DNA from: Glandiceps talaboti
Taxonomy: Eukaryota > Hemichordata > Enteropneusta > Spengelidae
Length of the DNA: 64,000 nucleotides
Assembly (NCBI RefSeq): GCF_964340395.1
Contig: NC_135553.1
Location: 21,686,949 to 21,750,948, forward strand
Direction: 5' to 3'
A program made the translations under genes and the position numbers. Below, in pieces: positions 44,114 to 56,759 of the stretch. The notes under the pieces are model-generated. The model was given only the letters and a program-made list of their open reading frames with translations. It was not told the DNA's origin and ran no database searches. How positions within the stretch are numbered: the stretch's first letter is position 1; the number at the start of each line of letters is the position of its first letter.

Positions 44114-45444
44114 ATGCTAATATTTCACCAATTGTCTTCTAGGTATTTACATATCAGGGTTACCAAAAGAGCTTTCCTCTTCATCCTTGTCTGCACTTTC
44201 ACAGTCGGATGGATCCTCTATTGGGACAAATTTGGAATGGGAGTATCGAAGAGTACGTTCCCTGCCTACAATGCCATACAAAAATCCCAAAAACCGACGG
44301 ACGACAGAAGCATTTTTTCTTCTTTTACTGAAATAAACCGCGATGGAGAGAAGTCTTTGACAACAAATATGGAAAATAAGGCAGTCGAGAAAGATTCGAC
44401 AAACGACACTGCATCTCATGAGGCAGTCGAGAAAGATTCGATAAAGGACACTGCATCTCATAGGGCAGTTGAGAAAGATTCGACAAACGACACTGCATCT
44501 CATAATGCATCTCATAAGGCAGTCGAGAAAGATTCGACAAACGACACTGCATCTCATGAGGCAGTCGAGAAACATTCGATAAAGGACACTGCATCTCAGA
44601 TGGCAGTTGAGAAAGATTCGACAAACGACACTGCATCTCATAAGGCAGTTGAGAAAGATTCGACAAAGGACAGTGCATCTCATAAGGCAGTCGAGAAACA
44701 TTCGACAAATGACAGTGTATCCCATGCGACAGTTGAGAAACATTCGACAAACGACAGTGTATCTGATAAGGCAGTCGACAAAGATTTGATGAAGGACACT
44801 GTAGCTAATCCCAACACAGGAAGATACCTGTTACCAATCTTATACTATAATGCTGCTGTTAACTATTTGTACACGAACTTCAGGATTTCTGCAATAATGG
44901 CAATATATCAAAAGAGATCACTTGTGGAAATATCGTTCCCTATACATGGCAGTCAAGGTAGAGGGTTAGAAAAGGACTTGAGAACGTTCAATGCCACTTT
45001 TGATGGTGAGAAATTGCATGAAGTGCTTGATACCACATCACTGGAGGACTTTAAAAGAGAATGTAACAATACAGTGAACGCTGTTATGATGCCAATGTCC
45101 AGTATAAACTCGACATATAGGTTAGAAAATTATGAAAAGCACAGACTTATATATTCGAAGCTGTATGGAATTGATCTTCCAATACTAAATACAGATCGCA
45201 AAAGGAGATTACTTTACGATTCAGGTGTTGGTCCAAGAAGCGAACAAATGAAATGTTTAGGAATGTTCTACATGTTGGGGTATCGGCTTAATGAAATACC
45301 CGACGTAAATAATATCTCAAAGAAGATAAATGAACACCTACAACCATCAACGGTAATTCGAGAGGTAGCGAAAGCTGCCATGGCACAGATATGTGATGGA
45401 AAACCCTATCTTGCGATACATTGGAGGAATAAGTCCGGTGAAGG
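44114..45444 (+). CDS. Gene C exon 1, O-fucosyltransferase-like protein with expanded stem
   Basis: This is the first coding exon of a complete four-exon gene (1331 + 145 + 142 + 128 bp, about 581 residues). A basic RVTKR precedes the membrane anchor at about residues 20-37 (AFLFILVCTFTVGWILYW), giving type II topology. Residues 89-232 form ten 14-residue stem repeats. The domain then starts GRYLLPILYYN and proceeds through NYLYTNFRISAIMAIYQKR, VEISFPIHGSQGRG and CNNTVNAVMMPMSS to IHWR at about 435-438. The donor is GAAGG|GTAAGA. TTGTCTTCTAG (44131-44141) resembles an acceptor, so the true N-terminus may come from an upstream exon. The longer stem is the main difference from its paralogues. 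Confidence 0.87.
44378..44809 (+). repeat. Coding minisatellite: ten 42-bp units in the gene C stem
   Basis: The 14-codon unit has the consensus KAVEKDSTNDTASH, with variants such as EAVEKDSIKDTASH and ATVEKHSTNDSVSD, plus one 4-codon insertion (NASH). The other paralogues have about two units. Six units carry NDT or NDS, which are N-X-S/T sequons, and the units are also rich in Ser and Thr. The repeat keeps the reading frame because its unit is a multiple of three. Confidence 0.95.
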
Positions 45445-45511
45445 GTAAGATAAAGTTTGATTACTTATAACGATGAGCTACTTATATCAAACATATAATC
45501 CACTGAAAAAT

Positions 45512-46367
<856 letters not shown>

Positions 46368-46512
46368 ATGCATACATGGTTGTGGTCAGGAATTACGTAA
46401 TATGATTTTACAAATTGATGAAAATGCTATAAACGTTGTTCAGGATATCCGCATGTTACTTAATCGATATAATCTGTCGTGTACATATGTTGCTTATCCA
46501 CCATTTGCAGCG
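46368..46512 (+). CDS. Gene C exon 2, O-fucosyltransferase-like protein
   Basis: This is a 145-bp internal exon, acceptor CTTTCGTCCAAAG, donor GCG|GTAAGT. The first base completes the split Gly codon. The product contains CIHGCGQELRNMILQI, DENAINVVQDIRMLL and NRYNLSCTYVAYPPFAA. Length and both splice phases equal the gene A and gene B exons. No stop or frameshift is present. Confidence 0.9.
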
Positions 46513-46677
46513 GTAAGTGATACACATGTAATCCATGTTTACATTCCGTAAGAAGGACATAATGCGTACGGTACATCCTGAGATATTTCTGTATGCATTG
46601 CTATGGTAATTATAATGTGAGGTTACTTAGCCTCTCCTCAGGGGGCTGTTATTACAATGGGCTCCATCCGTCCATCC

Positions 46678-46727
<50 letters not shown>

Positions 46728-48560
46728 GTGTGCTTGCATGCATGCGTCTGTAACACATCATTTCCCAAACATGCAATATCTGATTTCTTTCAAACCTGAC
46801 TCAAAGGTAACATATCATATCATATTATACATATGCACGTCAATTTGTTTTTGATATATGCAAATTTGACCAAATGGCGGCCATACTTCTCTTTAATTTA
46901 TTTATACACCATCCAACAGGCATTGCCCAATAACAGGAGGACGGTTCAGTGTTAGTACATGAGGAAACCAGAGTACCTGGGGGAAAACATGGAATGAGTC
47001 AAACTGAGCAACACTCTTCTTACTTATTATAGTGTGGTCAATTTAATTTGAATGGGTTCAAACTGCGACCACAGTGGTAAGAGACAATTGGTTTAACTAC
47101 TTGGCCACTGACAACCCCTGCATATCTGTACTTAAGAATCAATATTTACTGCATAACTCAAAAAGAAGTATAATGCACAGACACTCCATTCAAGTGTCTA
47201 CCCCAATATAGTCATATGCAAGCTATCTTTGGAGACCTTGACCTATGACCTCCAAGGTAAATTATCAAAACCAACCCATTTCCAGCCTATCATAGACACA
47301 CTGTCTTAATTACATATTGCCAATTTCTTTTAAATCATGTTTACAAGTAATATTGAAGAAAATAACTATACACAAGCATTATTTTTGGTGCGCATGTAAT
47401 TTTTGCTGATGAATGGCAGCCATATTTCTTGTAAGAATTCACTATATTACTACAGAACTCAAAACCTGCAATAACCAAGACTCTATTCAAGTGTCTAACC
47501 CCATATAATCACATGCAAGATTTCTTGTATGAGTGAATGTTGACATTTACCTTGACCTACATGGTAGACCATCAATATTAAGCTATTACTTTGTTGCAAT
47601 TGTGTATGGCTAATGTCTTTTAGATAACGCAGAACCAAACAAACATACACATGCATTATTTGTGATGCTGATATATCTTTTCACTTAATGGAAGCCATAT
47701 TTATAGTGAAAAATCATGATTTAGCACATATCTCAAACGTTAATACATAGAGACTACATTCAAGTGTCTACCCATATATTGCCACGTTTAAACTTTCTTT
47801 AGAGATATTGACCATGGCATTGACTCTGATCTTCAGGTTCAGATACAGAAATTAAGCAATTTTCTGCATTATCAAGACCTGTCGTAGTATTATTTGTTGC
47901 CACCAATTTCTGTTAAATCACGTCTCCATTCAGTCACACAGAAGTAAAGTACTTCAGGAGGTGTGTCTTATATGAAGACTTGTTAAATCAAAATTGATTT
48001 AACGTTTGTTAACTTCTCCTAGTTTATCATGTATCATGCTTTGATCAAAATAGTAATGTGACACATTTCTTATAAAAGGACGGTTGCCATATTGTTTGAA
48101 TCTATGATTTCAGACTGGTAAATACATGATTTCTCATATCTCGAATCTTCATTCTTAAAGTGTTTGTCAGAGAGCCTCTGGTCATTACAGATGGGGATTG
48201 TCATAGAAAATATTGAAAAAGGATGATCATATTTTGTTTTTATTCATTTTATTATCTAACTTTGCATTAGTTTGTGATTTTGACATCCCATTGCTGCTAC
48301 CTTTACCACAGCTGCAACATCCAACCACTGCCACCACACTATCGAAATATCAGAACATATCAGTCAATTCGATGCTTACAACTATGTAGTGAATGTATTC
48401 TTAGTTTTGATGTCAGGAGAGGCATGGGTCTGGCAGAATTAATGAAGTGGGAACTGTGTGGTGAGAGAATGCGGATAACATGGTAGAGGTGGATATGTTG
48501 AAATTGGTCAAGATCGAAAATGTTTGTGATACACAAATCTAGTCTTTGCGTTCTAACCTT
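46513..48560. repeat. Gene C intron 2, left part: CTGT microsatellite and decayed tandem units
   Basis: A perfect TCTG run lies at 46679-46725 after TCCATCCGTCCATCC. From about 46850 to 48110, units of roughly 280-400 bp recur with TTCAAGTGTCTACCCCA, an ATAATCACATGCAAG-like block, CTTGACCTA, and an ATGG(C/A)(A/G)GCCATATTT block. At least four decayed copies are visible. A related GAAGTGTCTA unit occurs in gene B intron 1 (28.97-30.92 kb). Confidence 0.6.
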
Positions 48561-48668
48561 CTGTCTGTCTGTCTGTCTGTCTTGTGGATGATGCCACCAC
48601 TGCCAGTAGATCCACATCCTACTGCTACCACATCCCACCACTGCCATCATTGTAAAATAATATCATAA
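48561..48668 (+). repeat. About 105-bp direct repeat, copy 1 (copy 2 at 51932-52053)
   Basis: A CTGT microsatellite is followed by CTTGTGGATGATGCCACCAC, TGCCAGTAGATCCACATCCT and CCCACCACTGCCATCATTGT. The two copies are almost identical and lie 3.4 kb apart in the same orientation, one in gene C intron 2 and one in intron 3. Confidence 0.85.
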
Positions 48669-48762
48669 CTCTGTCAATTAAATCTAAATAAGGGGATTGG
48701 TTAATGGAGTGTCACACGAACTCACTGTAGTCATAGTATTGTGACATTGCCAATGCCTTTAA

Positions 48763-49824
48763 GGGCCCGGGCAATATCTAACCGACTGGGGTCCTTTTGA
48801 AAAATACCACCTGAAGTGGGGGGTCATTTTGGAAAACACCACTTGAGGTTGGGGGGGGGGGTCACGCTAGAAAATGACAAAATAAGTGTCATTTTAGTGC
48901 TGTGAAATCGCTCCTGGACTGTAATTTGCTAAAATGTTATACAGCCAGGAGGTGGACGTACCCTCCCCCATCCGCGCATTCCATATATGCATGTGCCATG
49001 TGCACTATTTCTCTTATAATATATTCAAACATTTGGTATTTGAGTAAAGGGTATTTAAGAATAGCTAATTGTGTAATGGGTTATGGTTAGCTTTCATTTT
49101 CATTAAATTCTCCACTGTGTTTGAACTTACCATTTGTGTTTTAATCAAATTGTCATTCTCAAGATATGTTCTGAATGGAATTGTAGCAGCATTATGATAC
49201 TGGCTACATGAGAATGTACGAATGAAAGCGATAAAACCATTGGAAATGATGTGCAATTTATATTAATACACTGCACAGAGAGTTGTATTTGATTCTGCAC
49301 ATTTTTGTTCCATCATGTTACAGTGCAGTGTATAATACCACAAACAGGTATAATACCATATGTAACATTATTAGAAATTAGTCTACGTTGCTTTCTGTCA
49401 ACATTTGTTACATTTGTGATAGAAAGATTTCTATAGAAACATTACAACATTCTGAGCAAGTAATAATAGTCTCCCATGGATATATGCCGTGTACTGAGAT
49501 ACCCTGATGAAATTACATGTGCCATAGATTATAAATAAACATTTACAAAGAAAACACAAATTGTACCATAAGTAATGTATACAATGTTCTCTTAATAAAT
49601 AGCCATATTCAATTATATTCATATGGTGTTATAGTAACATCCTATCGTAAGCCCTTTAAAATGATGTTACAATATACAGGTGTGTAGGGGGTCATTTTCG
49701 AAAATGTGGTCTTTACTGGGGATCACTTTGGCTTCGGTCATCGGAGCTGGTGGGAAAGTTTGAGAAAACCCATGTTCAATTCCAAAACACCACCCCCCCC
49801 CCCAGTTGGTTAAAATGCCCGGCC
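48763..49824. mobile_element. Candidate DNA transposon with GC-rich repeated ends
   Basis: The left end GGGCCCGGGCAATATCTAAC and CGACTGGGG is mirrored by the right end CCCCCAGTTGGTTAAAATGC and CCGGCCC. Inside each end, units like GGGGGTCATTTTGGAAAA (left, 48790-48880) and GGGGGTCATTTTCGAAAA (right, 49687-49704), plus AAAACACCACC in both arms, act as subterminal repeats. About 800 bp of AT-rich, non-coding DNA lies between. Confidence 0.6.
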
Positions 49825-50149
49825 CTAACTATCAATGTGCTGGTACTCCGCAGCTGTGGGCTAGATGTAGTCCTTACCATTCATTCGGACACTCGTGTTC
49901 CTTTTAAAGCCTGACAGCATGTTAACCAGTGTTTTGTATAAATACTTGGAAAGATTATTCTTCAGAGAAAGGAAAATGAGGGACAGCATTTTACAACTTT
50001 TTTATGAAATGGATTCGGGGAAGGGAATATTTTTACGCAACAGACCAGCCTTGACTTCCGCTGGCTCTCCCTCTACCAGAGACTCCCTGTAATACTGAAG
50101 GCTCCCGTATATTATTGGTATGTTGAAAGCTAATGCGATTTATCCACAG

Positions 50150-50291
50150 CTTTTTATGGAAACCTTAAAGAGAAGTAAGATACCCAATGTGTTTGATAAG
50201 GAGTATTTCATGAATAGCACTGATCATGAACTTGACATATATAAACAAGATAACTACATGTTGTCACTGGTAGAGCAAGAGATATGTAAAG
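50150..50291 (+). CDS. Gene C exon 3, O-fucosyltransferase-like protein
   Basis: This is a 142-bp internal exon after the acceptor GATTTATCCACAG and before the donor AAAG|GTAAGT. It encodes LFMETLKRSKIPNVF, DKEYFMNSTDHELDIY and DNYMLSLVEQEICK plus one base. It joins exon 2 in phase 0 and exon 4 in phase 1. SLVEQEIC is the family block that precedes the last motif. The gene B counterpart is at 25679-25820. Confidence 0.9.
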
Positions 50292-50476
50292 GTAAGTATT
50301 AACCATATGATATATTTATAGACACAGAATGTTGTAGATTTATATAAGCTAATGATGAATTGAATTTATGAATTTATTTATAAAATAAAGATGAGGAGTA
50401 CAGAAGTTTTATGCGCGGTAGAGTCGGGTAATCTATGTGTCAATGTTGAGTCTTTCTTTGGGTTTTTAAACGTTTG

Positions 50477-50477
<1 letters not shown>

Positions 50478-50542
<65 letters not shown>

Positions 50543-50557
50543 ACATCATCATCATCA
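50478..50557. repeat. CAT trinucleotide microsatellite
   Basis: About 25 CAT units with two AAC interruptions at the right end. The poly-His reading is an artefact. Confidence 0.97.
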
Positions 50558-51930
50558 ACGGTTGACTTTGAAATGGAATTTCGAAAATCTTGTATTTGAG
50601 GGATTAGAGGCTAATATTTCACTGGATGAGATTGTAAATGCTATCAATAAGTTAAAACGGGGAATGAGTCACGAGCCGGACTGTACTTACAATGAATTCT
50701 TTATTGAGTGTAAGGATTTCCTATTGCCAATTTTATATAGGATTTTCAAGTTTGTTCTGGAAGGAGTTTCTTTTCAGAGAGTGCCTATTTTTTAAGAAGG
50801 GTGATGTTAAAGACCTCAACAACCATCGAGTGATTAGTCTAGTAAGTCATTTGGGGAATCTTTATACAGTCATAATAATTAGTCAACGGCTGCTTACTTG
50901 GTCATTATCTCAAGATAATATTACTATGCTCAGTTTTATGCCTGGGTTTAGTACTGTGGATGCAATATTTGAATTGAATACATTCATTGCAAAATTGTTG
51001 TCAAGTAAAATACGTATAAACTGTGTGTTCAAATTTTATAAATTTCAAAAAAGGCACTCGACTCCGTAAATCGTTAAAAGCTTTTTACAAATTGTCGTCA
51101 AAAATTGGTATTAGGGGGAAATACTGACAACAATTCGATCTATAGCTATGAACTCAAATCGTAGATCTTCTGTCACAGTAAATGGTTTCCAGTCAGATTA
51201 TTTCATTGAGTACACCGGTGTTAATGCAAGAGGGAAGTGTTGTCCCCTATTTTATTTGCTCTGTATATTAAATGATCTAGAAATGGGGTTTTAGACTATT
51301 ATGATTGTATTCCATTTGAAATTAAATCTCTCAGCTTAATTCTTTTAAGACTTGGTGTTATTTACTTAATCTGTTGATGATCGCCATACTCCAAACAGTT
51401 AAATTATGTCTCATATTACTTTCGTGAATGGAACCTATAAATTAATACATAAAAGACAAGGATTATGGTTTTCAGGAATGGTGGCACTGTGAGATATTCT
51501 GAGCAGTCAATTCATAATGGTCAAATCCTAGAGGTGGTTGATAAAATAGACATTCTGGAGTTATGTTTAACTTGGTTACTGACAACTGTACTTTGAGAGG
51601 CTGTTATAAATATATGTAAGATAGAGTTGAACATGGAATTATTGGCTTTTTTGGAATTATATTTGGTTTAACCAATGCCTTGCTTAAAAGTATCTTGTTA
51701 AGCAACATCTTTTAGCACAAATAGAAGCGTCATCAAAATGTTTATTGTACAAATATCTGAATAATATATTTTGTATACAATATTATGTATGTAAGCAAAT
51801 TTCAAGTTTGCTAAAAGAAATTGCTTTCAAAGTATCGAATGTCATATCACAACTTAGCAATAGAAACTGGACACTACCGTGGTACGGTTATTAGACATAT
51901 ATCCTCAGTAGTTTCAGAGGTAAAGTACCA
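50558..51930 (+). pseudogene. RT2-family reverse transcriptase in gene C intron 3
   Basis: The reading order is IVNAINKLKRGMSHEPDCTY and FFIECKDFLLPILYRIFKF. After a frameshift come GDVKDLNNHRVISLVSHLGN and MPGFSTVDAIFELNTFIAKL. A decayed palm follows (TTIRSIAMNSNRRSSVTVNG, LYILNDLEMGF-like) and then KTRIMVFRNGGT. It ends with LSKYRMSYHNLAIETGHYRG, the conserved start of the C-terminal zinc region. Many stops and frameshifts make it dead. It sits in the sense orientation within the intron and is the longest RT2 copy in the window. Confidence 0.75.
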
Positions 51931-51931
<1 letters not shown>

Positions 51932-51966
<35 letters not shown>

Positions 51967-52053
51967 TGTGGATGATGCCACCACTGCCAGTAGATCCACA
52001 TCCTACTGCTACCACATCCCACCACTGCCATCATTGTAATATAATATCATAAC
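51932..52053 (+). repeat. About 105-bp direct repeat, copy 2
   Basis: This is the second copy of the CTGT-led unit at 48561-48668. It follows directly on the C-terminal end of the RT2 fragment, so it may be part of that LINE's tail or a repeat that inserted there. Confidence 0.8.
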
Positions 52054-52703
52054 AGATATCAGTGTTAACTGTTAGTTTTGATGTGAGGAGAGAAGCGGGT
52101 CTCACAGTAAAAAAGGGAAACAGTGTGGCAAGACATTGCGGATATTAATGTGGCGGAATAGAGATGATGACCTCGGCCCTTGTGTCAGTTGTGCACGCTC
52201 ATTTAATATTTGGGGTTATGGCCTTTAGTTGAATCAATAGATCCAAACACATGTATTGATTTAATACAAACACAAACTCACTGTGGTGGTAATAGTGGGA
52301 AACAACATATTTAATGCATTTAAAATCTATAAATGTGATGGGATCTTACTACTGTTAAACAGAAGAATTACATGTCGCTAGTGAAATTCGAACCCAGGAC
52401 TTTCTAATCTTGAGTACTACTAATCCCGAGTCTAGCAGCTACATAAAATGTTTTTCATTGAAATATTTCAAGAGGGAGAGGGTCATATTTTAGATAAAGG
52501 AAACTGAGGGAGGGTCACTTTTTAGCACAACGAACTAGGGGGAGGGTCACATTTTACACTACATGCCGGGCTTGATCCCTCCCGCCCCTTGTAATTACTG
52601 AAGGCTCCCTGTTAGATATCATAAATAACACTGAGCCCAATTACAATGTAATAATTATTCATGTCAACTTACATTCTTTCGTATTCAAAATATTACTCAA
52701 CAG
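52054..52703. other. End of gene C intron 3, with GC-box repeats
   Basis: Units GAGGGAGAGGGTCATATTTT, GAGGGAGGGTCACTTTTTAG and GGGGGAGGGTCACATTTTAC lie at 52471-52555. They resemble the subterminal repeats of 48763-49824. Nothing else is recognised. Confidence 0.5.
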
Positions 52704-52831
52704 AATCTGACGTTTTCCTTGGGTGGAAACGATCATCTTGGACATTGTTTCTTTCATGGAGAAGAACGGCTGAACACACTGGATCACTCACCGTTAAATT
52801 GCAGGATTTACCTAGTTGGAAACGTATATGA
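52704..52831 (+). CDS. Gene C exon 4 (last), O-fucosyltransferase-like protein
   Basis: The acceptor TTACTCAACAG is the inverted match of the gene B acceptor. The split codon gives Glu, then SDVFLGWKRSSWTLFLSWRR and, after a variable stretch, LPSWKRI and TGA. The SDVFLG and SSWT residues match gene B, but the G-S-A of gene B is G-W-K here. The middle (SWRRTAEHTGSLTVKLQ) is quite different and two codons longer. This could be tolerated divergence or the start of decay. The stop position is nearly the same as in gene B. Confidence 0.75.
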
Positions 52832-53704
52832 AGAAGTGAACCTCGTATAATGCAACACATATGCAAGATAAAGTGTATACAGGAACAGGCCTTGTTAATA
52901 CTACTCACTTCTTGCAAGAATCTGTGAAGGCGCAACAATATTCTATATTATGCCAATCAAATATACTAACAGTGTCATGGTATTTCGATGTATCTTCATT
53001 TGTCTGGCTATTTAGCTACAATATTATTAATACTCTTCAGATGGAAAATAATTAATTACCCACGTTTCTTTAGGAACAAGATCTAACTTTCAATGTATTA
53101 ACTTCTTTTACATTTGGGTGGGGATGGGATGGGGTGGGATGGGAGTTTGAACCATTTTACTTAAATTCCTACAAACAAAATTTTCCTTTTAATGGATCGG
53201 TTTTGTACCCCTAAATATATTTAACATATTTCAAAATGTCAATCATCAAATTGAGAAACAGAAGAATTTTTGCCTCAGTAAATTCATGACACTAAACTAC
53301 AGTAACGTGTCGATAAAAGAGCTATTTTTCTCACGACACACTTACTGGCTTTAAATTCGTAGCACTACATACTACTACATACTGGTCTGAAACAATTTTC
53401 AATTTATTTAGAAGGAGTGTGTGTTGGAGAGGGGGTGAGACCTAACTATAAGAATTTAGCTTTTTATCCCACATTCAAGTAGTGAGCTCGATCCTTATTT
53501 TCACATTACGACGGTCCAATGTCAATTATTAAGATACTGAATAATCACAATTAAAATAAAACAAAAAAACATATTTTCTTGAGCAGGGGGCATGGTGCTT
53601 CCTTGAACAAGGACAAATCGCCAAAGAGTGTATTGGTGTTATAGATAATGGATGTTTAATACTTTTGGAAGGTTTAAAAATGAATCCGTAGTCGTAGATT
53701 ATGT
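52832..53704. other. Gene C 3' flank
   Basis: The block 52979-53045 (TGGTATTTCGATGTATCTTC, TGTCTGGCTATTTAGC) is conserved with the gene B 3' flank. The remainder has a GGGATGGGATGGGG run near 53120-53145 and no recognised gene. Confidence 0.45.
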
Positions 53705-53830
53705 ATAAGTATATTATTTGCCAAATACTGTTCGACATCTTGCTACTCGAAGTTATTTTCCCGCTCGCCGTTATTCAAGGAAAAATTACCTCTCGCAGCT
53801 ATATATAGAAGATATTTTGCAAATAACTCT
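53705..53830. repeat. Decayed palindrome related to 13289-13420
   Basis: TATTATTTGCCAAATACTGT, ACATCTTGCTACTCG and AAAAATTACCTCTCGCAGC with TTTTGCAAATAACT are arranged as in the palindrome at 13289-13420, but with more mismatches and a disrupted centre. Confidence 0.65.
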
Positions 53831-54779
53831 ATCCGCATGTGTCACATCTAAATTGTAAATTCGTTTAATTAATAAGTCCTATTGATTAATTTGTTTGTGG
53901 TAATAAGGCAATGAATGTAAGATTCAAGTTTTATATATAATTTAGTATTTATGATAAAGCGGAAATGTCCAATATCGATCGATCATGTAGTTTTTAATTT
54001 CATTGAGTCATTGGCATAATTCGTGATTTTAGAATATGCAAAATCTTTAAGTCTTTATACGACGATAACAAAGGATATAAGAATACGAATCACTCTTTCA
54101 GTTTACATTTAGTTATTTCTTGATGATTTTGACCTTTGTTTATACTTAGCAATATAATGGTTACTCAAAAACTCTTTTCTTTTATGGTATATCAATCATA
54201 TAATTTGATGGGAATTAAAGGTAGGTGAGGTATTTTGGATCTTAATGATCTTATTATGAAATAAATAGAACTGTGGAATTAAATGTGTGACTGTGTTACT
54301 AACTCTCTCAGTAGAACCCTTAGGGGTAAACCATTATGATGTCTGGAGGGGGACTGGAGAAATTAGGCGAAATAATCAAATTTAATATTTCGGCCAGTAA
54401 TTCTTTCCAACTGCAACGAGAATTCCTGATGAGGCTAATATGCCAGAACGTGAAATGCCATCAGTATCGCCATAAACTTGCAAGGGTATATCAACTTAGG
54501 GACCGGTCAGTTTCTCCAGCATGGGGGTGAGGGGGTTGTGGATTCTTAAATCGGGCCAACAAAAAGTTACTGACCCCCTATCTGTAAAACCAAAAACAGG
54601 CTGACCCCCACCCCGCATCACTTAATTCTATAACAGGATGACCCCCCCCCCCCCCATTATATGATATTCACATGACAGGTATTTTTTGATCGTGACTCAG
54701 TGTGGACTGCTTGACAGTCTTGCATCTACTTTATAAGATCCCGGTTTAGCATAGCACTATCATGATTGTGATTATTGAC
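53831..54779. other. Non-coding, with homopolymer-rich GC boxes
   Basis: CTGACCCCCACCCC and GATGACCCCCCCCCC near 54600-54655 again resemble the GC-box repeats. No coding region is supported. Confidence 0.4.
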
Positions 54780-55740
54780 TACACAGGGTAAATATATTCC
54801 AAAAGGAGTTTAATAGCATCTTGACAGTGAAAGGTAGGGGGAAAGCTAAAGAAAGGAATATGTACATCTTTTATGGGGGCTCGTAGGGGTCTCCCCCTAG
54901 ACGCACATGAGGTTTTTAACTCTGAAAGTTAATTTTGAGACTATTCAGAGATTTTCAGAAAATAATTTCCAAGCTTTACAAGACAGCACCAACATGTAAA
55001 AAGCAATGACACGCAACTAAATAGGGTTGAAATATTTTTGAAATATAGTTTGATGGCATCTTAACAGTAAGAGGTGGGGGAAGAGTTTGAGACTGGGTTG
55101 TGTACACCTCATGTGTGTGTGTGTGGGGGGGGGGTCCTACGGGTTATCCCCTAGATGCCCTGGAGGATATTTACTCTGAAAAGTCGATTTCTAGACTATT
55201 TAGACCCTGTCAGACAATAATTTCCAAGCTTTACAAGACAGCACCAACAGGTAAAAAAACCAACTACATAGGGTTGAAATACTTTTGAAATATACTTTGA
55301 TAGCATCTTGACAGTAAGAGGGGAAGAGCTTGAGACTGGGATATGTCCACCTAATGTGAGGGGTCCAAGGGGGTCTCCCTCTAGAAGCTCTGGAGGATAT
55401 TTACTCTTAAACCCAATATTTAGGCTATTCAGACCCTTTCAAGCAATAACTTAATTTATGCTTTACAAGACAGCACCATCAAGTATCAGAAACCATTCTT
55501 TATAACTTACATAGAGTTGAAATATGTTCTTACAAAGTTAAATGGCATCATTATATACATGTAGTAAAGGTCAGCACATCTAATGGTAGTATCATTGGTA
55601 GGAGAGATTTGGAGTTTAAGGCAATTTTAGACTACTTTGGCAAACATTTCACATCTTTAAAAGACAATATCATCTCAAATTAGAATTGGGTGAAAATATT
55701 TAAGAGAAGTGTATACCATTATGACAGTAAAAAGGTTGTT
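54780..55740 (+). repeat. Tandem repeat of about 240-255 bp, three to four units
   Basis: GCTTTACAAGACAGCACC recurs at 54973, 55228 and 55460 (spacings 255 and 232). Shared flanks include TTGAAATAYTTTTGAAATAT, GATRGCATCTTRACAGTAAG, GAGACTGGG and CTCTGGAGGATATTTACTCT. A weaker fourth unit ends near 55740. The repeat is non-coding, and a G-rich box lies in each unit. Confidence 0.85.
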
Positions 55741-56759
55741 GGTGCATTTGATTGTTGGTTGAACAAATGGCAATATTGCGACATTAAAGTAGTACAGAAT
55801 GAAACTTGTCATGTGGTGTACAGATAGTGAAGGCGAGCTGATCCCCTAGTTATATAGATATGAAAATATCACTTTGTGTTTTACATCTAACATTTAGCAT
55901 ACAAATCTTCACTTCTAGGAAAAAACTCAAGAAAGTCATATCAACGTTGATTAAAATTTGAATCAATTGGTAATCTATTTGGAATGTAACCAATAGCATT
56001 GATAATATCATTAAAATGACACAGACGAGACTCAACAAATAAAAATTATAGAATTTACTTCATTATAATTATATAAAGTTGGCTAAACTGTCTACAGGCA
56101 ATTTGATTTAAAAGTTGTCGATTAAACCCAATTCATTGATTACCGTAAATTCTAATAACTTGATCAATTGATAGATGGGGTTTCATTTACGCTGTTTATA
56201 TCAGCTTTTGCATTTAGCAATATTTCTGTTATGAGGTTATTGTTGCACATAGGCCGTCCACCGAGCACACCCAAGACCGTACGTTGGGCTGAGTGTCCAT
56301 AGTGTCCTATCTCTAGTTGTACATCCTATTTTGTCTATCACTTGTCGTTTTCACAATTCGGCCACTAGCTGTAATGTTAGAATATATCTAGAACATTCAG
56401 CCAATATTCAATTAGGACATGTCAAACTGTAGAGAGAGTTTTCACCGATCAAATACCAAAAATATGCATATAACTGATTACAACTAAAAGTATTTTCAGG
56501 ACAGGTGCACTTTGGTACAACTAAATGTATGTATAACATTATATAAAAATTTGAAGCTTGCACTCTCTAGATATAGTCGATTCTGAAAATCGTTCATTAG
56601 CCTAAATAATCATTATCATTCTTGGGATGCTTGCCAAAATCTAATCAGTTCTTGTTGTTACGATATGTTTGCCAAGTTTCGTTAGAATTGATGCATGAGG
56701 TTTTTTTAGATATGTGTCCACAGACAGACAGATATACAGACATACAGATAGAAGCATAA
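55741..56759. other. Non-coding, nothing recognised
   Basis: AT-rich sequence with no supported gene. A short CAGACAGACAGATA tract at 56720-56750 marks the approach to the next RT fragment. Confidence 0.45.

Noticed and set aside
44147-44750. Long minus-strand frames opposite gene C exon 1 (SQLPYEMQC-like repeats)
   Set aside because: They mirror the 42-bp coding repeat on the opposite strand and disappear in paralogues without the expansion.
50391-50557. Poly-histidine protein start
   Set aside because: It is the CAT microsatellite read in one frame, upstream of an RT fragment.
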